From Candidatus Lambdaproteobacteria bacterium RIFOXYD2_FULL_56_26 (GTDB lineage: Bacteria > SAR324 > XYD2-FULL-50-16), in contig MFNF01000060.1 of NCBI GenBank assembly GCA_001783715.1, forward strand, positions 1 through 63,908: a stretch of DNA of 63,908 nt, written 5' to 3'. This document shows, piece after piece, positions 19,987-29,757 of the stretch. Positions within the stretch are counted from its first letter, which is position 1. Each line of letters starts with the position of its first letter. Made by a program: the position numbers and the translations under genes. Below the pieces are notes generated by a model. The model was not told where the DNA came from and did no database searches. It was given only the letters and a program-made list of their open reading frames with translations.

Positions 19987-20411
19987 GCCAAAGACCGAGA
20001 TTCCTGATCGCCGACGACATGGAAGTCAACCGAGGTTTGATGCTGCACTTTGTCAAAGCCTATGGTGACTGCGAATTTGCGGTCAACGGCAAGGAGGTGG
20101 TGGAACACTTTTTGGCGGCCAAAGCCGAAGGGCGGCCCTTGGACCTGATCCTCCTGGACATCATGATGCCCGAAATGGACGGACAAGAGGCGCTCACCCA
20201 GATCAGAACCCTGGAAGCACAAGCGGGGCTGAGTCTCAAGGAAGAGGTCAAGGTGGTGATGGTCACCGCCATGGGAGACTGGGACAACGCCCTGGCGGGC
20301 TTCAAAAAGGGAGCGGTGGAGTATTTGGTGAAGCCGATCCAAGCCAACCGAGTGGCCAAGGTCATGGAATCCATGGGGTTCACCAAGGACGAAACCCCGC
20401 CCAACCCCTGA
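19983..20411 (+). CDS. stand-alone receiver (CheY-like) response regulator 3
   Basis: This 142-aa single receiver has IADD, Asp59 in [19 protein letters not shown] and YLVKPIQ. It is the third member of the family seen at 11132 and 11652, with the same insert (RTLEAQ...VKVVM). It is translationally coupled to the upstream receiver-kinase (ATGA). It is the last gene of the 15125-20411 operon and is probably that pathway's output or shuttle. The true start is the ATG at 19983; the frame is open earlier but that part is antisense shadow of the overlapping gene. Confidence 0.9.
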   Translation: MSQRPRFLIADDMEVNRGLMLHFVKAYGDCEFAVNGKEVVEHFLAAKAEGRPLDLILLDIMMPEMDGQEALTQIRTLEAQAGLSLKEEVKVVMVTAMGDWDNALAGFKKGAVEYLVKPIQANRVAKVMESMGFTKDETPPNP

Positions 20412-20445
20412 AGGCCCCAGGGCCACCTAGCGGAGAGAGTGGGGA

Positions 20446-21546
20446 TCAGGCCGGAACGGCCACCCAGGGAAGGTAGAGGCAGGCCTTGGTGCCCCGCCCA
20501 GGGGGGTCCGTTTTGGAAAGGATTTCCAACCTGCCGCCAAACTGGCCGACAAACTTTTTAACCAAAGGCAACCCAAAGCCGGTCCCCGGCTCCCCTTGGG
20601 TGCCGGGGCGGCTGGTGGCCTTTTGGGAGTCAAAGAGTTGCTCCAAAAGCCGCTCGGGAATGCCGATCCCCTGGTCCTCTACGCACAGCATCGCCTCGCT
20701 GCCTACCCGCCTGCCGGTGATCCGCACCTCGCCGCCCGGTTCTGAAAACTTGCAGGCATTGGTCAAAAGATTGTTGAGCACCGAATTAACGAAGCTGATC
20801 CCATCGACTTTGACCCACAGGTCCGGGTCCACCTGGGTGGTCAATTTGATCCCCTTTTGAAAAAACTTGCGTTCCAAAAGCTCCAAGGACTTTTGGACCA
20901 ACTGGTCCAGCCGGAAGGGAACCATTTCCAAGCCCAGCTTCCCATCGTCCAAAGCCCGCATCTTGCGAACCAGTTCGATCAGGTCCATTCCGTTTTGGGC
21001 GGAAGTTTCCATGGCCGTTTTGTAGGTGCCCAGACCTTCCCGAAACTCTTCCTCGGAAAAGCTCAAGAAGCTCAGCACCGAGCCGATGCTGTTGGCCAAA
21101 TCATGGCAGAGGATGTGCAACAGTTGTCGTTGGTCTTCCGCCTGGGCGGCGATTTTCCGTTTGGCCAAGGCCAATTCCAGGTGGTTACGGACCCGGACCA
21201 GCAACTCCGGGACGTTGAAGGGTTTGGCAATGTAGTCAACCGCCCCGATCTTGAGCCCGGCGACCACATCGTTGGCCTCCACCTTGGCGGTCAAAAAGAT
21301 CACCGGAATCTCGGCGGTTTCCGGGTAACCCTTGAGCTCCTTGCAGGCGGTAAAACCGTCCATCTCCGGCATCATCACGTCCAGCAGGATCAGGTCGGGC
21401 TTTAATTTTCGGGCGATTTGGATGGCTTGGGCACCGTTTTGGGCCACGCTGACCTGTAGGCCTTCGGACCGGAGCACCGAGCCTAAGACCTGGATGTTTT
21501 TGAGGGTATCGTCAACGATCAGCACCACGGCGGTGCTCAGGTCCAT
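20446..21546 (-). CDS. receiver-histidine kinase fusion (REC-HisKA-HATPase)
   Basis: This 366-aa soluble protein has a receiver (LIVDD, Asp56 in LLDVMMPEMDG, FLTAKV, YIAKPF), a short linker and a kinase core (His148 in LCHDLANSIGSVL, NLLTNACKFSEPGG, VEDQGIGIP, GTGFGLPLV). It is paralogous to the gene at 18877. The ATG at 21546 is 2 nt after the stop of the diguanylate cyclase gene, so the two are coupled. It is the last gene of the minus-strand operon that starts at 25383. Its end lies 34 nt from the end of the converging operon. Confidence 0.9.
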   Translation of the reverse strand: MDLSTAVVLIVDDTLKNIQVLGSVLRSEGLQVSVAQNGAQAIQIARKLKPDLILLDVMMPEMDGFTACKELKGYPETAEIPVIFLTAKVEANDVVAGLKIGAVDYIAKPFNVPELLVRVRNHLELALAKRKIAAQAEDQRQLLHILCHDLANSIGSVLSFLSFSEEEFREGLGTYKTAMETSAQNGMDLIELVRKMRALDDGKLGLEMVPFRLDQLVQKSLELLERKFFQKGIKLTTQVDPDLWVKVDGISFVNSVLNNLLTNACKFSEPGGEVRITGRRVGSEAMLCVEDQGIGIPERLLEQLFDSQKATSRPGTQGEPGTGFGLPLVKKFVGQFGGRLEILSKTDPPGRGTKACLYLPWVAVPA

Positions 21547-21548
21547 GC

Positions 21549-22568
21549 TCAAGCCTCTGCTTTGGGATCGGCGGCTACTTCGATGCAGTTGCGGCCCTTT
21601 TGCTTGGCGATGTACAGCGCTTGGTCGGCCGCCTCCACCAGATTGCAGGAGTCTTCGATCGAACCGGTGGGCAGGATGGAAGCGACCCCCATTGAAAGGG
21701 TCACCACCGGGGCCACCAAGCTGGCGTTGTGTTCCAGCTTTACCTCGGCCAATTCCTTGGCGATTTCTTGGGCGACCCGTTCCGCCTCTTTGTTGGTGGC
21801 ATGGGGCAGGATCACCAAAAATTCCTCCCCTCCATACCGAGCCACCAAATCGATGGGCCGCTTTTTGGCCCGCCGGATCGCCTGGGCGACTTCCTTGAGG
21901 CAGTTGTCTCCCCGTTGGTGGCCGTAGTGGTCGTTGTACCGCTTGAAGTAGTCGATGTCGCACATCACCACCGCCAAGGGGGACTCCTCGGGGCTCAGGT
22001 GGCGGATCATCTCGTTCATGTATTCGTTCATGCCCCGCCGGTTGGCCACCTGGGTCAACTCGTCCAGGTTGATTTTTTGTTCCAGCTCTTTTTCATAGGC
22101 CAAAAGCTCGTCTTCAAAACGACGGCGCTCAACCAACTCTTCCTTGAGGGCGGTGTTTTTCTGGGAAAGGGTGAGCTTGGCAAAACGAAGTTCCAGGTGG
22201 GTTTTCAGCCGCACCAGCAGCTCCACTTCCTGGAAGGGCTTGGTGAGGTAATCCACTCCCCCCGCCTCAAACCCTTGGATCATGCTTTCGGTGTCGGTCA
22301 AGGCGGTCAGGAAGATCACCGGCACCTCCTCCCCCTCGCTGGTCTGCTTGAACCGGCGGCAGGCTTCCATCCCGTCCATCTCGGGCATCATCACATCCAT
22401 CAGGACCAAGTCCGGGTGGTGGGTCTGCGCCAGTTCCAAGGCAGCGGCTCCGCTGGAAGCTACCAGCACTTGATACCCCGCCCGTTCCAACACCTTTTGC
22501 AGCAATTGCTGGTTCAAGGGCATGTCGTCCACGATCAAAACCAAGGCTTTGGCCAACTCAGAGAACAT
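21549..22568 (-). CDS. PleD-like REC-GGDEF diguanylate cyclase
   Basis: This 339-aa protein has a receiver (LIVDD, Asp58 in LMDVMMPEMDG, FLTALT, YLTKPF), a coiled-coil linker of about 40 residues, and a GGDEF domain with an intact GGEEF motif (246-250). The product-inhibition site RPID (237-240) is five residues before it, as in PleD. It should make c-di-GMP from two GTP when phosphorylated and dimerised, and is probably active. It lies between a hybrid kinase and a receiver-kinase in one operon, so it is the likely enzymatic output of that pathway. Confidence 0.92.
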   Translation of the reverse strand: MFSELAKALVLIVDDMPLNQQLLQKVLERAGYQVLVASSGAAALELAQTHHPDLVLMDVMMPEMDGMEACRRFKQTSEGEEVPVIFLTALTDTESMIQGFEAGGVDYLTKPFQEVELLVRLKTHLELRFAKLTLSQKNTALKEELVERRRFEDELLAYEKELEQKINLDELTQVANRRGMNEYMNEMIRHLSPEESPLAVVMCDIDYFKRYNDHYGHQRGDNCLKEVAQAIRRAKKRPIDLVARYGGEEFLVILPHATNKEAERVAQEIAKELAEVKLEHNASLVAPVVTLSMGVASILPTGSIEDSCNLVEAADQALYIAKQKGRNCIEVAADPKAEA

Positions 22569-22581
22569 CTTTGGTTTTCCC

Positions 22582-25383
22582 TCAACTTACCTGTTTTTTG
22601 ATCAACGAAACCCAAGCAGGATACTGGGCCAAGATCTTTGGTATTTTTTCCAATTCAAACAACAAAGCGGCCCGTTCCAATTCCTGTGCCCAGTTCTCCA
22701 ACTCCGGGCAGGCCCCTTGCAGGGAAAGTGATTTGATTTGCTTGGCAAAGTCTTCCACCTCGTTGATCACCGAAGACTCGTTCACCTTCTGCCAGAGAAC
22801 TTTACTCTCCCCTTCCAATTCCTGCAAGAGCCAGACTAGTCTATCTTTACGGGTTTGATCAACCTTCAAGTCCAGGGCCAGGGTTCTGAGGGTTTCCGGT
22901 GGGGCCTCCACCGATTTGCAGGGCAAATACCTACGCAAATGGGCAATCAGTTCACTTTTGGACATCGGCTTACGCAAGAATCCGTCAAAGTGAACTTGGA
23001 TTTCCTCTTCGGTGGCCCGCATCACCGAGGCGGTAAAACAAATCACCGGGATCACCTTGGAGCCGGGGAGTTTCTTGATTTCCACCACCGCCTCCAACCC
23101 GTCCATCCGGGGCATCTTGAGGTCCATCAACACCAAGTCGGGCTTGAACTGGCGGACCTTCTCCAGCGCCTCTAGGCCATCGCCCGCTTCGATCAAGGTG
23201 ATCGGTTGTCCCTCCAGGTAGCCTCGCACCAAGTTGCGGTTGGAAGGGATGTCGTCAACCACCAGCAACTGTGCTGGTTCAAACAGCACCAACTCCCCTT
23301 CGCTGGAGGCTTCAATGCCGGGCAATTGTTCCTGGGGGAGCACCTTGACCTGGGGCAGGGTGAAATAAAATTCGCAGCCCTTGCCCAAGTCGCTTTCCAC
23401 CCAGATCCGTCCCCCCATCAACTTGACCAGCCGCCGACAGATCGTCAGGCCCAGGCCGGTCCCGCCAAAAAGGGCGTGGGACTGCCCCGGCCTTTGCTCG
23501 AAGGCCCCGAAGATGGTTTCACAATGTTCCTTGGCGATTCCCGCCCCAGTGTCTTTGACCAACACCAAAAGGTCCGCAAAATTGGCATCTTGGTGTTGCA
23601 CCTTCACCTCTACGGTGATGTAGCCCTTTTCGGTGAACTTGATGGCATTGCCCACCAGATTCAGCAGAATCTGCCGAAGCCTGATTTCATCGAGCAACAG
23701 CGCCAGGGGCAAGGTGGGGTCCAGTTGGATGTTGAGCAATAGCCCCTTTTCCCCCAACTTTTGGGCAAAAAGGTGGGTCAAGTCTTCCAACACCACGGCC
23801 AAGGACATGGCCTTGGGTTCCAGCTTGAATTTACCCGCTTCGACCTTGGAGAGGTCCAAAATGTCGTTGATCAAGGAGAGCAGTGCCTTGCCGCTGACAT
23901 CGATGGCCGCCAAGTACTCCCGGTTTTGGTCGTCTTTGACCCTGTTTTTTAAGATCTCCGCAAACCCCAAAATGGCGTTCATCGGGGTACGGATCTCGTG
24001 GCTCATGTTGGCCAAAAACTCCGATTTCGCCCTGGTAGCCGCCTCTGCCTTGTCCTTGGCCTTCATCAGTTCCAGGGCCTGGGCCTCCCGTTGCAGGAAG
24101 ACGCTGACCGCCATGAACAAGGTTGCCCCCAGGCTCAAGAGCAGGATCACAAAGACGATCCCTGCTTTGACCAACAACAAAAAACTTTTCCCGGCCACCA
24201 CTTCTTGGGACAGGAAAGAAACCAACAAAAGCCGTTCGGCTTTTGGGAAGTCCCCCGCCCCCTGCGGCTCCAGCGCTTTCTTGGCCTCGTTGTTCAGGTT
24301 GAGGGAGTAGGACTGGACAAAAAAGTGGCCCTGGGGCCCCTCGGTCCATCCATCCCCCGCCGCTGTAAGCTGGCTCCACTGTTTCCGACTCCAGCTTTGG
24401 GGGCTATCGCCACCGGGAGCGACCGCCAAAAGTTTGGACCTCTCCCCTTGGTAGAGGACTTGCCCTTCTTCGGTTAGCAAAAACAATTGTCCCTGCCCTT
24501 GCCCGTGCAAGGCCAGCAGGTTTTGCAGCAACCGGTCCAGCCGGGCTTCGAGCACCAACCACCCCAAAACCTGCCCATCCTTGCCCACCAGCTTTTGGGC
24601 CAAATCGACCCCCAGGAATTGCTCCCCCTTAGGGCTGGACAAAAAACGGCGAAAGCTGGGGGCCGAAAGGTAAGGCCGACCTGCATCCAGCTGTGCTTTG
24701 ACCGTGGAAAACTCCTTAGGCGGGAAGGCACCTGGGGGCAACTTGTAGATTTTTTGGTTGTACTCCAGCCGCAGCCGCTCCAAACCTTCATTGTCCAACA
24801 GTCTCAGTCCCCCAAACCGTCGAGTGCTGCCGAGGAAATGTTCCGCATCCCGGGAGAAGTGTGATTCCATTCCAGGCCCTTGTGCCTCTTGGCCCATGTG
24901 CTGGACAAAAAAATCCAGGTCTGCAACCACCTTTTGGATCTGGCTGGACAGGTTTTCGGCCTCGATCAGGACCAGCCTTTCCTCATTGAGCTGGAGCTTT
25001 TCCAGGATATCTTTTCTTTCGATCTGAAAATAACTGGCCAGGATCAACCCCAAGAGCAAAACCAAAATGCCCATGGGGGGCAAAAACAACTTGGCCAGTC
25101 TGGACCCGTAGCGCTCGGCCAGAAAAAACTCGGGTGCAGGCCGCCCCAAGCCCGACTGTACCCCGCTCCCGCTGCGAGAGATCAGGATGTAGGTGATCGG
25201 GGTGACCGACAGGGAAAGGACGCTGGCATCAATCAGCGCTTCGACCAAGGGACTCAGGTTTTCTCCCAATAGGTCGATCAAAAACATCACCACCAATTCG
25301 AGGATAAAGATCAGCGCCCCGACCTTTAACATCAAGGGGATCAAATTGTTGGCTAGGTATTGAACGTTTTTTTCGAACGACAT
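22582..25383 (-). CDS. membrane hybrid histidine kinase with large extracytoplasmic sensor
   Basis: This 933-aa protein has about three transmembrane helices in the first 120 residues, then a roughly 280-residue extracytoplasmic region with Cache-like features (RPYLSAPSFRRFL, GKDGQVLGWLVLEARLDRLL), and a last helix (FLLLVKAGIVFVILLLSLGATLFMAV). The cytoplasmic part has HisKA (His462, [10 protein letters not shown]), HATPase ([20 protein letters not shown]) and a receiver (Asp754, LMDLKMPRMDG). The C-terminal helical module resembles the end of the 15125 kinase and lacks a phospho-histidine. I chose ATG 25383; the frame is open to 25458. It is the first gene of the operon 25383-20446. Confidence 0.88.
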   Translation of the reverse strand: MSFEKNVQYLANNLIPLMLKVGALIFILELVVMFLIDLLGENLSPLVEALIDASVLSLSVTPITYILISRSGSGVQSGLGRPAPEFFLAERYGSRLAKLFLPPMGILVLLLGLILASYFQIERKDILEKLQLNEERLVLIEAENLSSQIQKVVADLDFFVQHMGQEAQGPGMESHFSRDAEHFLGSTRRFGGLRLLDNEGLERLRLEYNQKIYKLPPGAFPPKEFSTVKAQLDAGRPYLSAPSFRRFLSSPKGEQFLGVDLAQKLVGKDGQVLGWLVLEARLDRLLQNLLALHGQGQGQLFLLTEEGQVLYQGERSKLLAVAPGGDSPQSWSRKQWSQLTAAGDGWTEGPQGHFFVQSYSLNLNNEAKKALEPQGAGDFPKAERLLLVSFLSQEVVAGKSFLLLVKAGIVFVILLLSLGATLFMAVSVFLQREAQALELMKAKDKAEAATRAKSEFLANMSHEIRTPMNAILGFAEILKNRVKDDQNREYLAAIDVSGKALLSLINDILDLSKVEAGKFKLEPKAMSLAVVLEDLTHLFAQKLGEKGLLLNIQLDPTLPLALLLDEIRLRQILLNLVGNAIKFTEKGYITVEVKVQHQDANFADLLVLVKDTGAGIAKEHCETIFGAFEQRPGQSHALFGGTGLGLTICRRLVKLMGGRIWVESDLGKGCEFYFTLPQVKVLPQEQLPGIEASSEGELVLFEPAQLLVVDDIPSNRNLVRGYLEGQPITLIEAGDGLEALEKVRQFKPDLVLMDLKMPRMDGLEAVVEIKKLPGSKVIPVICFTASVMRATEEEIQVHFDGFLRKPMSKSELIAHLRRYLPCKSVEAPPETLRTLALDLKVDQTRKDRLVWLLQELEGESKVLWQKVNESSVINEVEDFAKQIKSLSLQGACPELENWAQELERAALLFELEKIPKILAQYPAWVSLIKKQVS

Positions 25384-25625
25384 GGATATTTTTCGGTAAT
25401 TATTGGTGAGCGAGGTCCAGCGGCAGGAGACTAACAGACCCCGCTCTCCCTTGTCCAATATCAGAAATGACTGTCCTACCGCCTTTTGCCCGGCTTAACT
25501 CTGCTTTATTTTCCCGTTCCTTCTCAGGTTGACTGACCCAGAAAAAGGCACTTGGGGCTTTTTAAAAGCTGTGATAGCCTTTAGGCAAAGAAAGAATAAA
25601 CTTCCAGCTCGTTTGAGGTGCGCAA

Positions 25626-27602
25626 ATGCAGTCAGTGGTGCTTCTGGTTGACGATGACCGTCTGATTCACAAGCTTTTTGAGGCCAAATTCAAGGAACGG
25701 ACCCAATCCGGTTCTCTGCGGCTGATCCACGCCTTTGATGGGGCGGAAGGCCTGGAGAAGCTCGCCCAAAACCCGGATGTCAGCCTGATCCTGACCGACT
25801 TCCAAATGCCGGTGATGACCGGCCTGGAAATGCTTTACCACCTCAAGGAACAGGCGGTCGAGATCCCCACCATCGTGATCAGTTCCTTTGACAGCATGGC
25901 CAACCTACGCTCGGCGATGAACGCCGGGGCGGTGGACTTTGCCCCCAAGCCGGTGGACTTTGACGACTTGTTTGTTTCCATAGACCGCACCTTGGAGGCC
26001 GCCGCCAAGCAGTTGGCCACCCAAAAGGCAAGGGTGTTGGCCGAAGCGGAGCAGACCAGGCTGGGCAAGGCCTTGGACCTCACCCACGGGGGGCTGTTCC
26101 TGATTTCTCCCCAAAACCTCAAATTCCTGTACAGCAACAAGGGCGGGCAAGAGCTGCTGGGGAAAGAGGGGCCAGAGTTCCTGGAGATGACCCTCTTGGA
26201 TCTGATCGGCACCGACCACCAAGCATGGCTTGAGGAAGGCTTGGCCGACCTGCGTTCAAAAAAGCAGCTCCGCCTGGACTTTGAATTCGAGTACAACACC
26301 ACCAACGGCCCGATCCCCTTGGAAGCGCGGTTGCAATTGGTGCCCTTGGAGGCGGGGGAGCAGCGGTTGGTCCTGAGCGTTTGGGACATCTCTATGCGCA
26401 AACAGGCCCAGGCGCAAAACAACATGTTGGCCAAAGCGATCGAACAAACCCGTGATTATGTAATGGTCACAGACAAGGACCGCCGGTTCCTGTACGTCAA
26501 CCCCGCCTTTGAACAGGGCACCGGCTACTCCAAGGAAGAGGTGCTGGGCCAAACTCCAAGAATCCTGCACAGCGGACGGCAAACGGAGGAGTTTTACGAA
26601 GAGCTCTGGAAGACCCTGTCCACCGAGCACTTTTGGCATGGAGAAGTGGTCAACCAAAAGAAAAACGGCAAGCTGTTTTGGACCGAACTTACCATTTCTC
26701 CGGTCATCGATAGCAAAGGACAAACCGTCAATTTCATCGGGGTGTCTCGGGACAAAACCAAAGAACGGGCGTTGCAAGCCCAGCTGTTGCAATCCCAAAA
26801 GATGGAGTCCATCGGAACCTTGGCCGGAGGGATTGCCCATGAGATCAACAACCCCATCGGTTTTGTTTATTCCAACGTTGGCAGCCTACAAACCTACCTG
26901 GGGGACTTTTTGTCCCTGCTCAAACTCTACCACGACCTGGAGCTGTTTGTTGAATCCAAGGACCCCAAGATCAAACGGATTCTAACGGAAATCGAAGCCA
27001 AGAAAAAGCAGATCGACCTGGACTTTATGGTCAAGGACATCGGTGGGCTGGTCAAGGACACCTTGGAAGGGGCGGAGCGGATCAAAAGCATCGTAGCCAA
27101 CCTGCGGGAGTTTGCCCACACCGGGACCGGCAACATGGAGCAGTCCGACCTCAACGATGCCATCAACAAAACCCTCAAACTGCTCAACAACGAACTCAAG
27201 TACCGGATCGAAGTGGTGACCGAGCTAGAGCTTGCCCAGCAGGTGGTTTGTTACCCCCAGGAGATCAAGCAAGTCCTGCTCAACCTGATTTTAAACGCTG
27301 CCCAAGCGATCCCCGACAAGGGCAGCATCCACATCAAGACCGCCCAAGAGGACCAAGAGGCGGTGATTCGGATCAAAGACAGCGGCACCGGCATCTCGGC
27401 CGAGCACATGGCCCGGCTGTTTGAACCCTTTTTTACCACCAAGGGTGTCGGCAAAGGCACCGGCCTGGGTCTATCGGTGTCCTACAACATCATCAAAAAA
27501 CACCAAGGCAAGATCACCGCCGAAAGCAAAGTCGGGGTAGGTACGGTCTTTACGGTCCGATTGCCCCTCAATCCACAAGTCCCGCTCACTTCCAACCCAT
27601 AA
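25626..27602 (+). CDS. REC-PAS-PAS histidine kinase
   Basis: This 658-aa cytoplasmic protein has an N-terminal receiver (LVDDD; Asp58 in LTDFQMPVMTGLEM; ISSFDS; PKPVDF), two PAS domains (about 145-260 and 265-385, the second with YVMVTDKDRRFLYVNPAFEQGTGY), and a kinase core of the HEINNP type (His405 in GGIAHEINNPIGF). The HATPase has NLILNAAQAIP, IKDSGTGIS and GKGTGLGLSVSY. It lacks a membrane anchor. The ATG follows TTGAGGTG at a good distance. The triple-receiver gene follows after 4 nt, so the two probably work together. It is divergent from the hybrid kinase gene at 25383. Confidence 0.9.
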   Translation: MQSVVLLVDDDRLIHKLFEAKFKERTQSGSLRLIHAFDGAEGLEKLAQNPDVSLILTDFQMPVMTGLEMLYHLKEQAVEIPTIVISSFDSMANLRSAMNAGAVDFAPKPVDFDDLFVSIDRTLEAAAKQLATQKARVLAEAEQTRLGKALDLTHGGLFLISPQNLKFLYSNKGGQELLGKEGPEFLEMTLLDLIGTDHQAWLEEGLADLRSKKQLRLDFEFEYNTTNGPIPLEARLQLVPLEAGEQRLVLSVWDISMRKQAQAQNNMLAKAIEQTRDYVMVTDKDRRFLYVNPAFEQGTGYSKEEVLGQTPRILHSGRQTEEFYEELWKTLSTEHFWHGEVVNQKKNGKLFWTELTISPVIDSKGQTVNFIGVSRDKTKERALQAQLLQSQKMESIGTLAGGIAHEINNPIGFVYSNVGSLQTYLGDFLSLLKLYHDLELFVESKDPKIKRILTEIEAKKKQIDLDFMVKDIGGLVKDTLEGAERIKSIVANLREFAHTGTGNMEQSDLNDAINKTLKLLNNELKYRIEVVTELELAQQVVCYPQEIKQVLLNLILNAAQAIPDKGSIHIKTAQEDQEAVIRIKDSGTGISAEHMARLFEPFFTTKGVGKGTGLGLSVSYNIIKKHQGKITAESKVGVGTVFTVRLPLNPQVPLTSNP

Positions 27603-27606
27603 CCCT

Positions 27607-29019
27607 ATGGAACTGCTCCAACAAATTCGCCAGGAACTGGCCAAAAACCTGAAGGTGATGGTGGTTGACGACGAGTCGCAGATTCTCTCCGCCTTGCGCC
27701 GGGAGTTTCACTCCCAGCCCTTTGAGCTCAAGACCTACTCCGACCCGGAGGAGGCCTTGGTCGTCTTGGGCAAAGAGGAATTTGCGGTGATCATTTCCGA
27801 CAACCTGATGCCCAAGATGTTGGGCCTGGAATTTTTGGCCCGAGCCAAGGCGATCAACGGGCTGGCCCGGCGGATCCTCTTGACCGGCAAGACGGAGCAG
27901 CAGGAGGCGATCAAGGCCTTCAACCAAGGGGTGATCCACCGGTTTTTGGACAAGCCCTGGAACCATGAAGAGCTGCTGGCCATCCTTGCGGAAGACCTGG
28001 AATCCTTTTTGTTGCTCAAACTGGAAGACCGGCTGGACCAGATCAAAAACAACACTTTAAAAAAGCGCAACGAAGACCTGGAAAAAACCCGCCGGGACTT
28101 GGCGGACACCCAGACCGAATTGGTGTTGGAAAAAACCCAACATGCCGAAAAACCACTCAGCTTGCCCGCAAACCTACAAAACTTCACCTACCTGATCATC
28201 GACAAAAACAAGACCGTCGCCGAGAGTTTGGCGGCGACCCTTAAAAGGGCCGGGGCCTCCCTGGTGGAGGTGGTGGACAACGGCATGGCCGGGCTGACCA
28301 AACTGACCGACGGGCAACAAACCTTTGACGTGGTCTTGAGCGAGTGGGACTTGGAGAAGATCAGCGGTTTAACTTTGCTGAGGACGATCCGGGAGCGGCA
28401 GGATCTGGTGGTCCAGCCCTACTTTTTGTTTGTGACCAGCCTGATCAACCGAGAATCGGTGGAATACGCCCACAACGCCAAGGCGGATGGGTACCTGTTA
28501 AAACCCTTCAGCCTGGAACGGCTGGTCCAACAGCTGGAGGAACTCAACCGATCCGGGTCCCGCCCGGCTCGGCGTTATTCGGTCAACAGCCTCAAAAAGC
28601 TGACCGTGCTGGTGGTCAACAAGGATGCCACCAAACGGCTGTTCCTGCAAAAGTGTCTAGGGGAAGTGGAGGTAAAAAAATACCTGCTCGCCGACTCGGG
28701 AACCAAGGCGCTCAAGCTGTTGGTCCGGGAAAACGTGGACGTGATCCTCTACGACTCGGGACTCAAGGACCCCGAATGGGCCAACCTGACCCAAAAGCTC
28801 CAGAACATTGGCTGCCGCAGCGACCAGCCGATTGTGGTCACCGCCTACAGCGAGCCGGAAGCGCCCGTCCGCCCGGTCAACCCCGCCGCCGGAGCCGTTC
28901 CCGGCGGACCGGAAGAGGCCCCGGTCGGTCCGCCGAAACCTGGGTTTTTCCTGCCCCCCAGCTTCAGCCAGGAGGACTTCAACCGGGTCTTGCTCGCCGC
29001 TCTGGAATCGATGAGCTAA
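27607..29019 (+). CDS. triple-receiver protein with two degenerate receivers
   Basis: This 470-aa protein has no recognised output domain. Receiver 1 (about 15-130) is complete (VVDDE; Asp65 in ISDNLMPKMLG; LTGKTE; LDKPW, as in RpfG-like receivers). A coiled coil of about 45 residues follows. Receiver 2 (about 194-312) has IIDKN in place of the acidic pair, and Glu246 (LSEWDL) at the phospho-acceptor position, although Lys299 (LKPF) is kept. Receiver 3 (about 332-470) has VVNKD and LYDSGL, and the final Lys is lost in a Pro-rich insert. It is coupled in position to the kinase at 25626. It may be a scaffold or phosphate sink; that is inference. Confidence 0.8.
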   Translation: MELLQQIRQELAKNLKVMVVDDESQILSALRREFHSQPFELKTYSDPEEALVVLGKEEFAVIISDNLMPKMLGLEFLARAKAINGLARRILLTGKTEQQEAIKAFNQGVIHRFLDKPWNHEELLAILAEDLESFLLLKLEDRLDQIKNNTLKKRNEDLEKTRRDLADTQTELVLEKTQHAEKPLSLPANLQNFTYLIIDKNKTVAESLAATLKRAGASLVEVVDNGMAGLTKLTDGQQTFDVVLSEWDLEKISGLTLLRTIRERQDLVVQPYFLFVTSLINRESVEYAHNAKADGYLLKPFSLERLVQQLEELNRSGSRPARRYSVNSLKKLTVLVVNKDATKRLFLQKCLGEVEVKKYLLADSGTKALKLLVRENVDVILYDSGLKDPEWANLTQKLQNIGCRSDQPIVVTAYSEPEAPVRPVNPAAGAVPGGPEEAPVGPPKPGFFLPPSFSQEDFNRVLLAALESMS

Positions 29020-29714
29020 TAACCGATAACCTTGGAGACCGCCACCGCAATGGAGGAAAGCTTCATCCGTTCGGTGTTAAAAATGGCGTGGTAATAAAGC
29101 GGATCGGTCAGGTCCACTCCCAGGAAGTCCTTAGAAAAGGTGGAGGTGTTCGCATGGGCTTCCAGCACCGCCGAGGCGGCATCGTCCTTGGTGCAGCCAG
29201 TGCGCAACATATAAGACTTGATCCGGTGCTCCAAAGGGGCGATCAGCCGGAAGTGGAAGCAGTTGGGCAGTTCCTGGGCGATCACTGCCGAACCCCGGCC
29301 CACGATAATCGCATGTCCGGCGCTGGCGATCGAAAAGATAGTGTCGGCGATCATGCGAAACTTGTCTTCATTGTCCTTGGCCCAACTCCGGGAAAGCATC
29401 GCCTTCAACCGCTCCACGGCGCTGGCCTTTTCGCCCAGTTTTTCCAGGAATTCCTTGGTCAGGTCGTATTCCCGTTCCAGCTTTTCGATCAGGTTACGGT
29501 CAAAAATCGTCCATTTGTCCCCCGAAGCATCTTCCAAAATTTCTTTGAGCGCCACCGCCAAGGGGTAACCTTCGCAGCCGAATTCCCGGGAAATGGTGAC
29601 GGTCCTAGAACTCATCACCCGGTTTTCGGTTTCCGCCTCCTTGAGGGCTTTGACCCTTTGTTGTTCAAGCCATGCGGTGATCTTTGAGTCCAACTTTTGG
29701 CTTTCGGTACTCAT
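29016..29714 (-). CDS. cytidylate kinase-like family protein
   Basis: This 232-aa protein matches the cytidylate-kinase-like family (Cytidylate_kin2). VTISREFGCEGYPLAVALKE replaces the usual P-loop start, and WTIFDRNLIEKL, HAIIVGRGSAVIAQ, FRLIAPLEHRIKSYM and DLTDPLYYHAIFNT are typical family blocks. The substrate is unknown; genuine CMP kinases differ in sequence. The first 35 residues are a predicted helix. The ATG is preceded by AGGAGAGG. Its last 4 nt overlap the stop of the converging triple-receiver gene. A TATAAA-like -10 lies at 29763-29758 on the minus strand. Confidence 0.8.
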   Translation of the reverse strand: MSTESQKLDSKITAWLEQQRVKALKEAETENRVMSSRTVTISREFGCEGYPLAVALKEILEDASGDKWTIFDRNLIEKLEREYDLTKEFLEKLGEKASAVERLKAMLSRSWAKDNEDKFRMIADTIFSIASAGHAIIVGRGSAVIAQELPNCFHFRLIAPLEHRIKSYMLRTGCTKDDAASAVLEAHANTSTFSKDFLGVDLTDPLYYHAIFNTERMKLSSIAVAVSKVIGY

Positions 29715-29757
29715 GGCCTCTCCTAGAGGGACAGCCCTTTGGAGGCTGTTTTGCCGA

